From the NCBI GenBank assembly GCA_009785325.1, contig WQWN01000004.1, positions 1-64,000 on the forward strand: a stretch of DNA of 64,000 bases. Reading direction: 5' to 3'. This DNA is from Candidatus Saccharimonadota bacterium. GTDB lineage: Bacteria > Patescibacteriota > Saccharimonadia > Saccharimonadales > Saccharimonadaceae. Shown one piece after another: positions 32,487-42,205 of the stretch. Numbering within the stretch: the first letter of the stretch is position 1; every line of letters starts with the position of its first letter. The notes under the pieces are model-generated. The model was given only the letters and a program-made list of their open reading frames with translations, was not told the DNA's origin and made no database searches. The position numbers and the translations under genes are program-made.

Positions 32487-33200
32487 ATGACATACGAACC
32501 AAACACTCACGAAACCCAAGCCGCCATCCTCCGAGCTCTCCTTTTCACTCCCACCGCCACCTTCTCCGACCTCCAAAAATCCACCGACCTCACATCAGAC
32601 CATTTCAACTTCCATATCAAAAAACTCCTCACCCACAGCTTCATCGAAAAATCCTCAAACAAATACCAACTCACCGCAAAAGGCAAAGAATACGCCAACC
32701 GCATGGACACTGACGCAAACAGAATCGAAAAACAACCCAAACTCGGTGTCCTCCTCTGCCTCGAGCGCAAAAACAAAAAAGGCGAGAAAGAATTCCTCCT
32801 CCAACAACGCCTCAAACAACCCTACTACGGCTTCTGGGGTCGCTTCGGCGGTAAAGTCCAGTGGGGCGAGAGCTTCGAAGACTGCGCCAAGCGCGAACTC
32901 CTAGAAGAAACTGGTCTCACTGCCGATTTCAAATTCCGCTCCATCTATCGCAAGCGCGACTTTAACAAATCCACAGGCGAACTCCTCGAAGACAAACTTT
33001 TCATCGTCATGCACGCCGACTCCCACACCGGCACCCTCATCGAAGATTTCGAAGGCGGCCATAACGAATGGCTCACCGAATCACAGCTCGCAAAAAAAGA
33101 AAAACTCTTCGTCGGCACCGAAGATTTCATCAAAGCCCTAAACGACAAATCCCTCACCTACTTCCCTCAAGACTCCCACTACGACCCCACCGACTACTAA
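32487..33200 (+). CDS. Nudix hydrolase with N-terminal winged helix
   Basis: 237 residues. Residues about 8-72 look like a winged helix (LRALLFTPTATFSDLQKSTD, then a recognition helix and YQLTAKGKEYA). Residues about 85-225 are a Nudix domain with a full box: GKVQWGESFED followed by KRELLEETGL (G, E and REUXEE positions kept). It hydrolyses nucleoside diphosphate derivatives; the region resembles 8-oxo-dGTPase-type members. The order wHTH-Nudix is the reverse of NrtR. AGGAG precedes the ATG by 6 bases. Confidence 0.9.
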   Translation: MTYEPNTHETQAAILRALLFTPTATFSDLQKSTDLTSDHFNFHIKKLLTHSFIEKSSNKYQLTAKGKEYANRMDTDANRIEKQPKLGVLLCLERKNKKGEKEFLLQQRLKQPYYGFWGRFGGKVQWGESFEDCAKRELLEETGLTADFKFRSIYRKRDFNKSTGELLEDKLFIVMHADSHTGTLIEDFEGGHNEWLTESQLAKKEKLFVGTEDFIKALNDKSLTYFPQDSHYDPTDY

Positions 33201-33206
33201 GCCGAC

Positions 33207-33641
33207 TCAGCAGCGCGAAACCTCACTCAGACCTATTGACCTTAAGTAATCTACACACTCCTGCCCTCCACTACCGACCGCCCGATTCAACTCCTGCATC
33301 TCTTCTTCTGTCAGTGTAATTTCTCTCACTACAGTCCAGGGCTCAGACTCTGCATCTACAGCAGACCCAAACGAAGTCGCATCAATACAGGTCTCCCCGG
33401 TCGCTCTGTCTACCCAGACTCTCCAAGATGCACTCGAACCAATACCCAGGTCGGATCCAGTCACTACATATTCCATCCCGTTTTTTCTTTCACATCCCTC
33501 TCCCTGCCTATACTCACCCGAAGAAAACTTTATAAAGCCAACCCTAAATAGTACATATACAGTCACCCCCGAAACCACCACTAACGCAGCAACTACACAG
33601 AGTATAGTTTTCAGTCTATTTTTTCTCGCTTTTCCACTCAT
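33207..33641 (-). CDS. Membrane-anchored exported protein, unknown
   Basis: 144 residues: basic start, one transmembrane helix (TILCVVAALVVVSGVTVYVLF), then an external domain with four cysteines, likely two disulfides. No family recognised. TAGTAT on the minus strand ends 6 bases before the ATG, which suggests a leaderless start although this -10 box is weaker than others. Confidence 0.65.
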   Translation of the reverse strand: MSGKARKNRLKTILCVVAALVVVSGVTVYVLFRVGFIKFSSGEYRQGEGCERKNGMEYVVTGSDLGIGSSASWRVWVDRATGETCIDATSFGSAVDAESEPWTVVREITLTEEEMQELNRAVGSGGQECVDYLRSIGLSEVSRC

Positions 33642-33699
33642 TACTCAATACTACCTCAAACATTACCGCAAAACAACCTCAGCCCACTCCCCCCTGCTC

Positions 33700-36573
33700 C
33701 TACAACACCCCCTTCAAATACTTCCCCGTAAAACTCTTCATACTTTTCGCCACCACCTCGGGCGTTCCCTCCGCCACAACCATCCCGCCACCAGCACCAC
33801 CTTCAGGCCCCATGTCGATCAAATAATCCGCACACTTGATCACATTCATATTATGCTCAATTATCACCATCGAATTCCCGCCCTCTACTAGCCGATTCAA
33901 AATCAACATCAACCGCTTCACATCGTCCGTGTGTAATCCCGTCGTCGGCTCATCCAAAATATATAGCGTTCGCCCCGTACTCCTCCGACTCAGCTCCGTC
34001 GCCAGCTTTATCCTCTGCGCCTCACCACCAGAAAACGTCGTCGCAGGCTGCCCCAGTCGAATATACCCCAGCCCCACTTCTTCCAGCGTCTTCAGCTTCC
34101 CAGAAATCACACTCACATTCTCAAAAAACCGCCCCGCCTCACTAATCGTCATCTTCAGCACATCCGCAATCGTCTTCCCACGATATTTTATCTCCAGCGC
34201 CTCACGATTATACCTCTTCCCCGAGCATTCATCACACGTCACATACACATCTGGTAGAAAATGCATCTCGATCTTAATCACCCCATCCCCCTGGCAATGC
34301 TCGCACCTCCCACCTTTCACATTAAAACTAAACCTCCCAGCCTTATATCCTCGCACATTCGCCTCTGGTAAACTCGCAAATAACTCACGAATCGGCGTAA
34401 AAATCCCCGTATAAGTCGCAGGATTACTCCTCGGCGTCCGCCCAATCGCCGCCTGATCAATCACCACCACCTTATCGATCTGCTCAATTCCTTCAATTCT
34501 CTCATGCACACCCGCCACCGCCTGCGCTCGATGCAGCCGAGCTGACAGTTCCTGCGCCAAAATATCATTCACCAACGTCGATTTACCCGACCCAGAAACC
34601 CCAGTCACACACGTCATCACACCCAGCGGAAAGCTCACATCTACATTCTTCAGGTTATTCTCCCGCGCTCCCACCACCTTCAACACCCTCCCAGCATCCA
34701 CCTTTCGCCGTTTCTTCGGCACCGCAATCTTCTCCTTCCCACTCAAATACCTCCCCGTCACCGACTCCGCATTCTTCGCCACCTCTTCTGGCGTCCCACA
34801 CGCCACTATTTGCCCACCACTCTCCCCCGCCCCAGGACCGATGTCGATCAAATAGTCACTCTGCAAAATCGTATCCTCATCATGTTCCACCACCAACACC
34901 GTATTCTTCAAATCCCTTAGATGTTTCAGCGTCTTAATTAGCCGATCATTATCTCTCTGATGCAGCCCGATCGACGGCTCATCTAGTACATACAAAACCC
35001 CTTGCAGCCCCGACCCAATTTGCGTTGCCAGTCGTATCCTCTGCGCCTCACCGCCAGACAAAGTATTCGCCGCCCGCCCTAGCTCCAAATACCCCAGCCC
35101 CACATCATTCATAAACCCAACTCTCTCACGGATCTCTTTCAAAATCGGCCGCGCAATCACCTCCTCCGTCTCCGTCAGCTTCAGATCATCATCCAGCATC
35201 TTGCATACCGACTCCACATCCAGCCCACACATATCCATGATATTCAGCCCATGCACCGTCACCGCCAGTACCACAGGCTTCAGTCTCAACCCCGAGCAAG
35301 TATGACATTTCCGCTCCCGCATAAACCTCTCAATATCTTTCCGCATAAACTCCGACTCCGTCTCCCGATGCCGCCGCTCCAAATTCGGTATCACTCCTTC
35401 ATAAGTCGATTCGTAAGTACTCCCATCCCCCCACTTCGGATGACTCCCCCCGATCGAGATCCTGTATTTCTCCTCTCCAGTCCCATACAGCACCATCTGA
35501 ATCTGCTCTTCCATCAACTCACTCACAGGAACTTGCAAACTAAACCCGTGCCGATCCGCCACCTCTTTCAACTTCTTCATCCACCACGAGTCAACATTTA
35601 TTCGATTAAACGGCCGTATCGCCCCTTCAGAAATCGTCAAATTCGGATTCAGCACCAATTCAGGATCCACTTCCAGTCTAATCCCCAGCCCCGTACAGGT
35701 CGCGCACGCCCCTTGCGGCGCATTAAAACTAAACAATCTCGGCTCCAGTTCAGGAATCACTTCATCAGGATGATCCATGCACGCATACCTCTGCGAATAC
35801 GTCAGTACTTCATCCCCCGCATTTCCCTTAACGCCCAGCGCCACGCCCGCATCCTTCACTACCAACACTTCCACGATCCCATTCGCCATTTCCAGCGCTT
35901 GCTCCACCGACTGACTCACCCTCGACTCTATCGCCTCGCTCATCACTAGTCGATCCACTACGATCTCGATCGTATGTTTCTTCTGCTTCTCCAGTTCTGG
36001 CCATTCATCCAGCGCATAAATAATTCCATCCACTCTCGCCCTCGCAAAACCTTTCGCCACATATTGTTCAGGCAAGTGCAAAAACTCTCCTTTTTTCATC
36101 TGCACGATCGGCGCGAGAATCATCATCTTCGTCCCTGTCGGCAGCTTCATCACCTCGTCGATGATATCCTGCGCAGTCCTTCTACTTACAGGTGCATGAC
36201 AAACAGGACAGTGCGGCACCCCGATCCTCGCAAAAAGCAACCTCAAATAATCATAAACTTCCGTCACCGTTGCCACAGTCGACCGCGGATTCCGGCTCGT
36301 CGACTTCTGGTCGATTGAAATCGCAGGTGACAACCCAGTAATCTGATCTACCGCAGGCTTATCCATAATCCCGAGAAACTGCCGCGCATACGACGACAGC
36401 GATTCCACATACCGCCTCTGCCCCTCCGCATAAATTGTATCAAATGCCAAACTCGACTTCCCCGACCCGCTCAGCCCCGTGATAATCACGAGCTTATCCC
36501 GCGGAATGTCAACATCCACCCCCTTCAGGTTATGCTCTCTCGCCCCCCGTACTCGTATCACATTCTCATCCAT
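33700..36573 (-). CDS. uvrA: Excinuclease ABC subunit UvrA
   Basis: Damage-recognition ATPase of nucleotide excision repair. 957 residues with two ABC modules: Walker A GLSGSGKSSL and GVSGSGKSTL, signatures LSGGEAQRI and FSGGEAQRI, and Walker B sites LYVLDEPSIGL and LYILDEPTTGL. Zinc-binding cysteine pairs are intact (CATC/CHTC and CEHC/CDEC). TATAAT lies 13 bases before the ATG, giving a leader of about 6 bases. Confidence 0.97.
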   Translation of the reverse strand: MDENVIRVRGAREHNLKGVDVDIPRDKLVIITGLSGSGKSSLAFDTIYAEGQRRYVESLSSYARQFLGIMDKPAVDQITGLSPAISIDQKSTSRNPRSTVATVTEVYDYLRLLFARIGVPHCPVCHAPVSRRTAQDIIDEVMKLPTGTKMMILAPIVQMKKGEFLHLPEQYVAKGFARARVDGIIYALDEWPELEKQKKHTIEIVVDRLVMSEAIESRVSQSVEQALEMANGIVEVLVVKDAGVALGVKGNAGDEVLTYSQRYACMDHPDEVIPELEPRLFSFNAPQGACATCTGLGIRLEVDPELVLNPNLTISEGAIRPFNRINVDSWWMKKLKEVADRHGFSLQVPVSELMEEQIQMVLYGTGEEKYRISIGGSHPKWGDGSTYESTYEGVIPNLERRHRETESEFMRKDIERFMRERKCHTCSGLRLKPVVLAVTVHGLNIMDMCGLDVESVCKMLDDDLKLTETEEVIARPILKEIRERVGFMNDVGLGYLELGRAANTLSGGEAQRIRLATQIGSGLQGVLYVLDEPSIGLHQRDNDRLIKTLKHLRDLKNTVLVVEHDEDTILQSDYLIDIGPGAGESGGQIVACGTPEEVAKNAESVTGRYLSGKEKIAVPKKRRKVDAGRVLKVVGARENNLKNVDVSFPLGVMTCVTGVSGSGKSTLVNDILAQELSARLHRAQAVAGVHERIEGIEQIDKVVVIDQAAIGRTPRSNPATYTGIFTPIRELFASLPEANVRGYKAGRFSFNVKGGRCEHCQGDGVIKIEMHFLPDVYVTCDECSGKRYNREALEIKYRGKTIADVLKMTISEAGRFFENVSVISGKLKTLEEVGLGYIRLGQPATTFSGGEAQRIKLATELSRRSTGRTLYILDEPTTGLHTDDVKRLMLILNRLVEGGNSMVIIEHNMNVIKCADYLIDMGPEGGAGGGMVVAEGTPEVVAKSMKSFTGKYLKGVL

Positions 36574-36630
36574 AAACTAGTCACGCATTATACACGTTTC
36601 CATCTGTTATGTCCACCATACAGTAGTACG

Positions 36631-36999
36631 CTACCCTTTCGGATTCTTTTTTGCCCCACTCTTCCGTCTTAGGTAAAAAACTACTAAAATACTTCCTGTC
36701 GCCAAAACCGCCAACCCGACCCAGAAAACCACTATCACCCAATCGCCTGCCTCTATATTCGCTCGTATTCCAGCAGACAAACCGCTCTTTATCGACTCTC
36801 GCTCACATACACCACAGCTACCTCCGCCAACCTTAATCGGCTCGTCATCGATAGACGTCCAGTATCCTGTATCCATTGGCAAAAACCCTACATTTCTATA
36901 CCCATCTGGACAAGGCACGCAATCTAACGCACCTACTACGCCGATACTGCCAAAAACCAACCCGCACGCCACCACTACAGCTCCTAATAAAATCTTCAC
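36631..36999 (-). CDS. Exported two-helix protein with external cysteines
   Basis: 122 residues from GTG at 36999, chosen because AGGAGG lies 4 bases upstream; a longer GTG frame from 37029 has no such site. A signal-like helix (ILLGAVVVACGLVFGSIGVV) is followed by an external part with CVPC and CGVC, then a C-terminal transmembrane helix (VIVVFWVGLAVLATGSILVVF) and a basic tail (RRKSGAKKNPKG). This layout resembles cell-wall or membrane-anchored small surface proteins. It begins 16 bases after the sbcB stop and shares its transcript. Confidence 0.7.
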   Translation of the reverse strand: MKILLGAVVVACGLVFGSIGVVGALDCVPCPDGYRNVGFLPMDTGYWTSIDDEPIKVGGGSCGVCERESIKSGLSAGIRANIEAGDWVIVVFWVGLAVLATGSILVVFYLRRKSGAKKNPKG

Positions 37000-37015
37000 T
37001 ATACCTCCTATCTTA

Positions 37016-38464
37016 TTAATAATCCTCACCTACTACATTCTCGCACCACAGTTGCAACTCCTGCACCAAAAACTGCTTCTCATGTCCATCTACACTCCCC
37101 GCCAACTTCTCCAACTCCGCCGCAAAACCAGGCAGTCGCTCCCGTATCTGCCCCTCGCGCCACGTCTCCCACGCAATCATCTCATCACTACTCAGCGTCT
37201 TCGGGAAATTTCGCCCCTTATATCTCAACAACAACTCCGGCAACCTCTCGTCCGCAAATTCAGGATGAAAATCCGCCAATTCTCTTTCGCTAGCATTCCG
37301 CACCGCCTCCACTTTTCGTCGATCACCATCACCGAGAAAACCATCATACAGCCGTTCCTCCGCGTATCCTTTCGACTCGAACTCCCCACCCCGCTCCTCA
37401 AACAACTCCCGCACTACCTCCGCAAACTCAGGATGCGCCAACAACTTCTTCCTATTCTCCCGCACCACCCCCACACTCAGACCAATCCTCTCCCATCCAT
37501 CCCCACTCTCCAAAACCCCCAGCGGCGCCACCGCAGGACACCGCCCATAATTCATCTCCTTCACCACACTCCTCGGCGGCAACTTCTCATCCCTCTCGTC
37601 CTTCTCCTTCCACTCAAACAAAAACTTCTTCAGCTCCGCCCTCTTCATCCCCACTAGTCCCTCACACGAATGCCGCAGATCCCACACCACCACATTTCCA
37701 TTTCTCCCCGCCGTCAGCGGAAAAGCCACCGTCGCCTTCTCAAACTCCCCCTCATACCTCCCACTCACATACACAAACTCCCGCTTCTCATCCAGATTTA
37801 CCAACTTCTTCACCTCATTTTTATCACGCATCTTCAGCAAATACCCAAACAACTCCGGCTGCCTCTCCTTCACTAGCCGCGCCACATCCATCAGCGCCTC
37901 CACATCACTCATCGCATCATGCGCTTTCGCATGCCCGATCCCATTCAGTTTCGTAATCAATTCTAGTTTATTCGTCGCCACTTCCACCTCTTCCCTATTC
38001 TCTAAAACCTTCTTCCCCACTGGCCACTTAATCCCATCAGGTCTGAGCGCCCGTGTCATCCTCACTACATCCAACAAGTCCCACCGACTCCGCCCATCCT
38101 TCCACGCCCACTCATACGGATCAAAAAAATTCCGCCAAAACAAACATCTCATAAATTCATCATCAAACCGCACATTATTATATCCCACCGCACACGTCCC
38201 CTCCGTAAACACCTCCTCATACAGATATCGCGCCAACTCCACCTCCTTCAACCCATCCGCCTGCGTCATCTGTGGCGTAATTCCCGTCACTATCACTGCA
38301 TACGGACTCGGCAACACATCATCTCCCAGCTTCACCATCAAATTCACCGGCTCTCCCACAGGCTTCAAATCCAAATCCGTCCTCTGCCCCGCAAACTGCA
38401 TAATCCTATCCCGTCGCGCATCCAGCCCGCTCGTCTCCAGATCATAAAAAAAGAAGGTCTTCAC
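37016..38464 (-). CDS. sbcB: Exodeoxyribonuclease I
   Basis: 3'-5' single-strand exonuclease used in repair and recombination. 482 residues with the DEDDh sites FYDLETSG, YNNVRFDDEF and HDAMSDVEAL, and the ExoI-specific SRWDLLDVVRMTRALRPDG. The C-terminal ExoI region (SH3-like and helical) is also present. Similarity to the gammaproteobacterial enzyme is marked throughout. The start is GTG; TGATATAAT ends 6 bases before it, so it is leaderless. The promoter lies about 20 bases past the terminator of the upstream gene. Confidence 0.95.
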   Translation of the reverse strand: MKTFFFYDLETSGLDARRDRIMQFAGQRTDLDLKPVGEPVNLMVKLGDDVLPSPYAVIVTGITPQMTQADGLKEVELARYLYEEVFTEGTCAVGYNNVRFDDEFMRCLFWRNFFDPYEWAWKDGRSRWDLLDVVRMTRALRPDGIKWPVGKKVLENREEVEVATNKLELITKLNGIGHAKAHDAMSDVEALMDVARLVKERQPELFGYLLKMRDKNEVKKLVNLDEKREFVYVSGRYEGEFEKATVAFPLTAGRNGNVVVWDLRHSCEGLVGMKRAELKKFLFEWKEKDERDEKLPPRSVVKEMNYGRCPAVAPLGVLESGDGWERIGLSVGVVRENRKKLLAHPEFAEVVRELFEERGGEFESKGYAEERLYDGFLGDGDRRKVEAVRNASERELADFHPEFADERLPELLLRYKGRNFPKTLSSDEMIAWETWREGQIRERLPGFAAELEKLAGSVDGHEKQFLVQELQLWCENVVGEDY

Positions 38465-38483
38465 CTCTCGATTATATCACGTC

Positions 38484-38517
38484 AAAAAACTAGCCCGCAC
38501 ATATTGCGCGGGCTTTT
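38484..38517 (-). terminator. Terminator of the 38525 gene
   Basis: AGCCCGC and GCGGGCT form a 7-bp stem; the minus strand continues AGTTTTTT. The T tract overlaps the region upstream of the sbcB promoter. Confidence 0.8.
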
Positions 38518-38524
38518 GGCGGAA

Positions 38525-39136
38525 TTAGGGTCTTACTACATTCTCCATATGGATATAATTTGACGATATCCATATCAGTCCATCAGGACTCCTATTGATA
38601 TTCCTTGGGAGTAAATCCAATGTCCTCTCACAGAGGTCATCTAATTTAAATCCGATAAACGGACCATTCCAAGGATCTGCACGATTTATAAAAACCTCGC
38701 AGACAAATATCAAATGCCCGTCATTATCGCGATCTATCATTCTCCCATAGGAAGTGTTAGCTCGCAGGACATTTAGCCTCATGCCACCACCCGGGACGTA
38801 GTGGCGGAAACTATACGTCGACGCCAACGGCAACGATCGTATATTTGGTCTTCCAGGCAATATAAACAGCATACCACCTTCGACCACCCATACTTCTGTA
38901 TGCGACTCTACGGCTGTTCTTTCGGCGACTCGCCATGGACGATTGGCGTGATATTCACTTATCAGCAATATCGCCAACGCCACAACAAACACAATAGTAA
39001 CCACGGTCGCTATCGGATGTTTCTTAATAGCAATCGCCAAGCCATTTTTTTGACGCCGCACAGGTACAGACTTCTTTCTTGTAGTCTGTGTATGAGTGCC
39101 GGAACGTTTACCTCCGCTATGAGGTGTCTTTGGCAT
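38525..39136 (-). CDS. Membrane-anchored exported protein, unknown
   Basis: 203 residues: a Lys/Arg/Thr-rich cytoplasmic start (about 1-38), one transmembrane helix (TVVTIVFVVALAILLISEY) and an external domain of about 145 residues with two cysteines. I do not recognise it. AGGAGG lies before the ATG. The promoter is at 39285-39313, leaving a leader of about 145 bases. Confidence 0.7.
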   Translation of the reverse strand: MPKTPHSGGKRSGTHTQTTRKKSVPVRRQKNGLAIAIKKHPIATVVTIVFVVALAILLISEYHANRPWRVAERTAVESHTEVWVVEGGMLFILPGRPNIRSLPLASTYSFRHYVPGGGMRLNVLRANTSYGRMIDRDNDGHLIFVCEVFINRADPWNGPFIGFKLDDLCERTLDLLPRNINRSPDGLIWISSNYIHMENVVRP

Positions 39137-39280
39137 TCTCAGCCCCTCCTTTTTGTTTTAGATTTTCCGCCACTCCACCGACCATACCAAATGACCAGCG
39201 CAGCAGCAGAAAACCTCATTTAAAGAAGCAGGCTTCTGACCTAATTCCTAAAATACATGGATTAATTTCTCAACCCATAC
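39137..39280 (-). promoter_or_regulatory. Long 5' leader, content not recognised
   Basis: About 145 bases between the promoter and the ATG of the 38525 gene. No ORF of note and no known riboswitch was recognised. An AGAAGCCTGCTTCT self-complementary stretch near 39220-39235 could form a small hairpin. Confidence 0.35.
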
Positions 39281-39284
39281 ACCA

Positions 39285-39313
39285 ACTATACCACAAACAC
39301 TTTAAAAAGTCAA
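39285..39313 (-). promoter_or_regulatory. Promoter of the 38525 gene
   Basis: On the minus strand TTGACT (39308-39313), 17 bases, TATAGT (39285-39290), with TGG just before the -10 box. Confidence 0.75.
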
Positions 39314-39330
39314 TTTAGCAACTCCGAATT

Positions 39331-40635
39331 CTACTCAAACAGCGTCATCTCACCCCGACCAATCTCCACCCGACTCGTCGCCTCACCCCCCAGTCTCAGG
39401 ATCTCATTCGTAATCCCCATTTTCTTCATAATATCCCTTAGGCGATTTTCTCCATGCACATCCCCAAACTTCGTCCGCAGTGCAAATCTCTCAATCTTCT
39501 TCCCTTTCACCACAAACCGCCGATTCTCACCCTTGCCTACCACCTGCACCGCCCAGAAATCCTCACCCGCTTCCTCAGTCAACTGAATCACCTCAAACTC
39601 CACAGGCACCTCTCGCGGCAGCTCGCTCAGCCTCTGCGCCTCCTCTTCACGATACTTCTTCACCTCACTCCTCAACTCCCTCAACACCTCCATCAACCCC
39701 ATCTTCGCCGCTGCGCTAATCGCGAAAATCTTCACATCATTCCCCGCCACCTCTAGCACCGACGCCATCTGCATCTTCACAATCTCTTCATCGAGACCTT
39801 CGCATTTATTCAACACTACCACTTCTGGTCGATCCGCCAGCTTCGCACTATATTTCGTCAATTCCTCCCTGATAATCCGATAGTTCTCCCCTGCATCCTC
39901 CGCATAAGCATCGATCACATGCAAAAGCACCGCCGTCCGCTCCACGTGACGCAAAAACGCCTGCCCCAGCCCCTTCCCTTCGCTCGCTCCCTCGATCAGC
40001 CCAGGTATATCCGCGATCAGAACATCATCTCCATCCACCGTCGCCACCCCGAGATTCGGCGTCAGAGTCGTAAACGCATAATTCGCAATCTCAGGCCTCG
40101 CCGCACTCACTACAGAGAGAAAAGTCGACTTCCCTGCATTTGGAAACCCTACCAGTCCCACATCCGCCAACAGCTTCAATTCTAGATCCGCCTCATATTC
40201 CTCACCCGGCTCACCCACTTCCGCCACTCTCGGCGCCTGCCGCGTAGAACTTTTGAAGTGTGCATTCCCAAACCCCCCTTTTCCACCCGCTGCCACCACT
40301 GCCTCTTGCTCATCCTCCGCCAAATCCACCACCACTTCACCATCCTTTTTCACCACTGTTCCCACCGGCACCTCAACAATCAAATCTTCACCACTCCGCC
40401 CTGCCATATTTCGCTTTTTGCCATTCGCCCCAGGCTTCGCCTCCAGTTTCGGTTGATACCGAAAATCCAGCAAAGTATTCACATTCTTCGTCGCCCTAAA
40501 AATCACATCTCCACCCCTGCCTCCGTCGCCACCATCCGGACCGCCCTTATCTACATAAATTTCTTTCCTAAAACTCACCGCCCCATCACCGCCCTTACCT
40601 GCCTTCACGCTAACTTTTGCTGTATCTATAAACAT
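39331..40635 (-). CDS. obg: GTPase Obg
   Basis: Essential GTPase in large-subunit assembly. 434 residues: glycine-rich Obg fold (about 1-158, with GGPDGGDGGRGGDV), G domain (GFPNAGKST, DIPGLIEGAS, NKCE) and a C-terminal OCT domain (about 350-420). The start is leaderless: TGGTAGAAT ends 6 bases before the ATG. Confidence 0.97.
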   Translation of the reverse strand: MFIDTAKVSVKAGKGGDGAVSFRKEIYVDKGGPDGGDGGRGGDVIFRATKNVNTLLDFRYQPKLEAKPGANGKKRNMAGRSGEDLIVEVPVGTVVKKDGEVVVDLAEDEQEAVVAAGGKGGFGNAHFKSSTRQAPRVAEVGEPGEEYEADLELKLLADVGLVGFPNAGKSTFLSVVSAARPEIANYAFTTLTPNLGVATVDGDDVLIADIPGLIEGASEGKGLGQAFLRHVERTAVLLHVIDAYAEDAGENYRIIREELTKYSAKLADRPEVVVLNKCEGLDEEIVKMQMASVLEVAGNDVKIFAISAAAKMGLMEVLRELRSEVKKYREEEAQRLSELPREVPVEFEVIQLTEEAGEDFWAVQVVGKGENRRFVVKGKKIERFALRTKFGDVHGENRLRDIMKKMGITNEILRLGGEATSRVEIGRGEMTLFE

Positions 40636-40681
40636 ACCCTTATTCTACCACCTCCCCTCCAAAAAATCGCCCCAATCAGCC

Positions 40682-40707
40682 AAAAAGGGGCTCTACTCGA
40701 ACCCCTT
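40682..40707 (-). terminator. Terminator of the LysM/CHAP gene
   Basis: On the minus strand AAGGGG, 11-base loop, CCCCTT running into TTTTT. Confidence 0.7.
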
Positions 40708-40740
40708 CCCTTAGTCTCAATAAATTTGTCTCGCTAGATC

Positions 40741-41904
40741 CTAATGGATGAAGTTATATCGCGTAGCTTCGTCCCAGGTCATGATACGTTCGTTCACAAC
40801 ATTGAACCCCATCGCGTTCATTTCCGTCATAATCACCATACCATCCCGTATATCTCGCACAATCAATACATGTCCCGCCCATCCCGCAGAAGTCTGCGCG
40901 ATCGCACCTACAGCAGGGGTTCTATTCACCAAAAATCCATGCGCCGCAAGAGATGTATGCCAAACATTCGCATTGCCTAGTGCAACCGACGGTAGCGGTC
41001 GCCCCATCGCGTGTCGCGCTTCCCATACATACCACGTACAGTTCCCCCAGAAGTTCCTGTTTCCAGGAGTTGTCGATCGTGTATTTACATACAGAAATCT
41101 TGCAGACCCAACACCACTCGCCCAAGAGCCACTCGGTACCCATGGTCGCACTACTGGCGGCGGAGCTGGCGGCTCCCACTCTGGTCGCTCTCGTTCTGGC
41201 AGTATACCATTTGGCAGCAAAATCCTTTGTCCTACCGTAATACCATCCAGCTCTAGATCGTTAAAAATCGTAATACTTGCAACATCTGCCTGATATCTAT
41301 ATGCGATTGATTCCAGCGTGTCACCTTCTGCCACCGTATAAACTACTCCGTCCACCGAGGGCACCAAAATCTCATACCCTACCCTCAGACCATAATTATC
41401 TCTAAATCCGTTCGCCCACCTCAAAGTTTGTGCTGTCACCCTATTCGTTTCAGCAATTCCGACAAGTGTTTCACCTTCCTGAACTAGATGCACTCCGATT
41501 CCTCGCGACATCCCACTTGTATCAATCACTCGCGGCTTCGTAATCACCGCCACATTCGTCTGTGCCGTCTCAAACTGAATTGCCAGCGAAACAGACACGT
41601 TCGCTGTATTCGCTGCTACCGGTAATCTTGCTGCCTCGGCTAATTCTGCCACAATACTTGCTTCAACTAATTGATCTACCGAAGGCACTGCGTCAGATCG
41701 CCCGATCCCTCGCATCACCGACGCACCATCACCCATATCAGCGTTACTACGCGACCCCACCACCATCAACATTAAAACCGCAGAAAAAATCATTACATAC
41801 GCAAAGAGTGCTTTTGTCCGAATCAGACGCCGCCCCTTTTTCAAATTTTTCTTACCCAGCACCTTCCGCCTCAAATTTTCGTTTGTTGCATGAGACTTAC
41901 TCAT
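40741..41904 (-). CDS. Exported LysM-CHAP peptidoglycan hydrolase
   Basis: 387 residues. A basic start and transmembrane or signal helix (ALFAYVMIFSAVLMLMVV) are followed by two LysM repeats (HLVQEGETLVGIAE; YTVAEGDTLESIAYRYQ), a Pro-rich linker and a C-terminal CHAP domain with the catalytic NCTWYVWEAR cysteine and the GHVLIV histidine. It should cleave peptide bonds in the cell wall. The start is uncertain: an in-frame ATG at 41943 adds 13 residues. I prefer 41904 because a TAGTAT box ends 10 bases before it and no ribosome binding site precedes either ATG. A better -10 (TGGTAGAAT, 42134-42139) further up would give a 220-base leader. Confidence 0.88.
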   Translation of the reverse strand: MSKSHATNENLRRKVLGKKNLKKGRRLIRTKALFAYVMIFSAVLMLMVVGSRSNADMGDGASVMRGIGRSDAVPSVDQLVEASIVAELAEAARLPVAANTANVSVSLAIQFETAQTNVAVITKPRVIDTSGMSRGIGVHLVQEGETLVGIAETNRVTAQTLRWANGFRDNYGLRVGYEILVPSVDGVVYTVAEGDTLESIAYRYQADVASITIFNDLELDGITVGQRILLPNGILPERERPEWEPPAPPPVVRPWVPSGSWASGVGSARFLYVNTRSTTPGNRNFWGNCTWYVWEARHAMGRPLPSVALGNANVWHTSLAAHGFLVNRTPAVGAIAQTSAGWAGHVLIVRDIRDGMVIMTEMNAMGFNVVNERIMTWDEATRYNFIH

Positions 41905-41943
41905 ACTATTTCCGATACTAATTACAATTCTCCTGTCCGACAT

Positions 41944-42139
41944 TACTGCCAGACACTACCTTCATCCGAGTTACCTCAGATCACAAGATGCCGATCAAAT
42001 CAACTTATATTTCTATCGCTGAATCGTTTTTATTTTATTAAATTTGCATCTCTAGGTAGGCACCATCATCACCAAGAACCGCCACCCTTCAGCCACAACC
42101 GCTAACGGCCTCGTGTTATAACGTGCTATCGCTATTCTA
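41944..42139 (-). promoter_or_regulatory. Upstream region of the hydrolase gene, possible long leader
   Basis: About 200 bases without a credible ORF. On the minus strand it begins with TGGTAGAAT (box 42134-42139), followed by short self-complementary stretches such as CACGTTATAACACG. I looked for a ydaO-type (c-di-AMP) element because these precede wall hydrolases and did not find its conserved sequence. Confidence 0.4.
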
Positions 42140-42205
42140 CCACCCCCACCCCCAAAAAGTCAACTTACCGCCGCCTACAAATCAGCGCAGCGACCATACT
42201 TACCT

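Noticed and set aside
41944-42139. c-di-AMP (ydaO) riboswitch before the LysM/CHAP gene
   Set aside because: The position fits, but the conserved ydaO sequence blocks are not visible on the minus strand.
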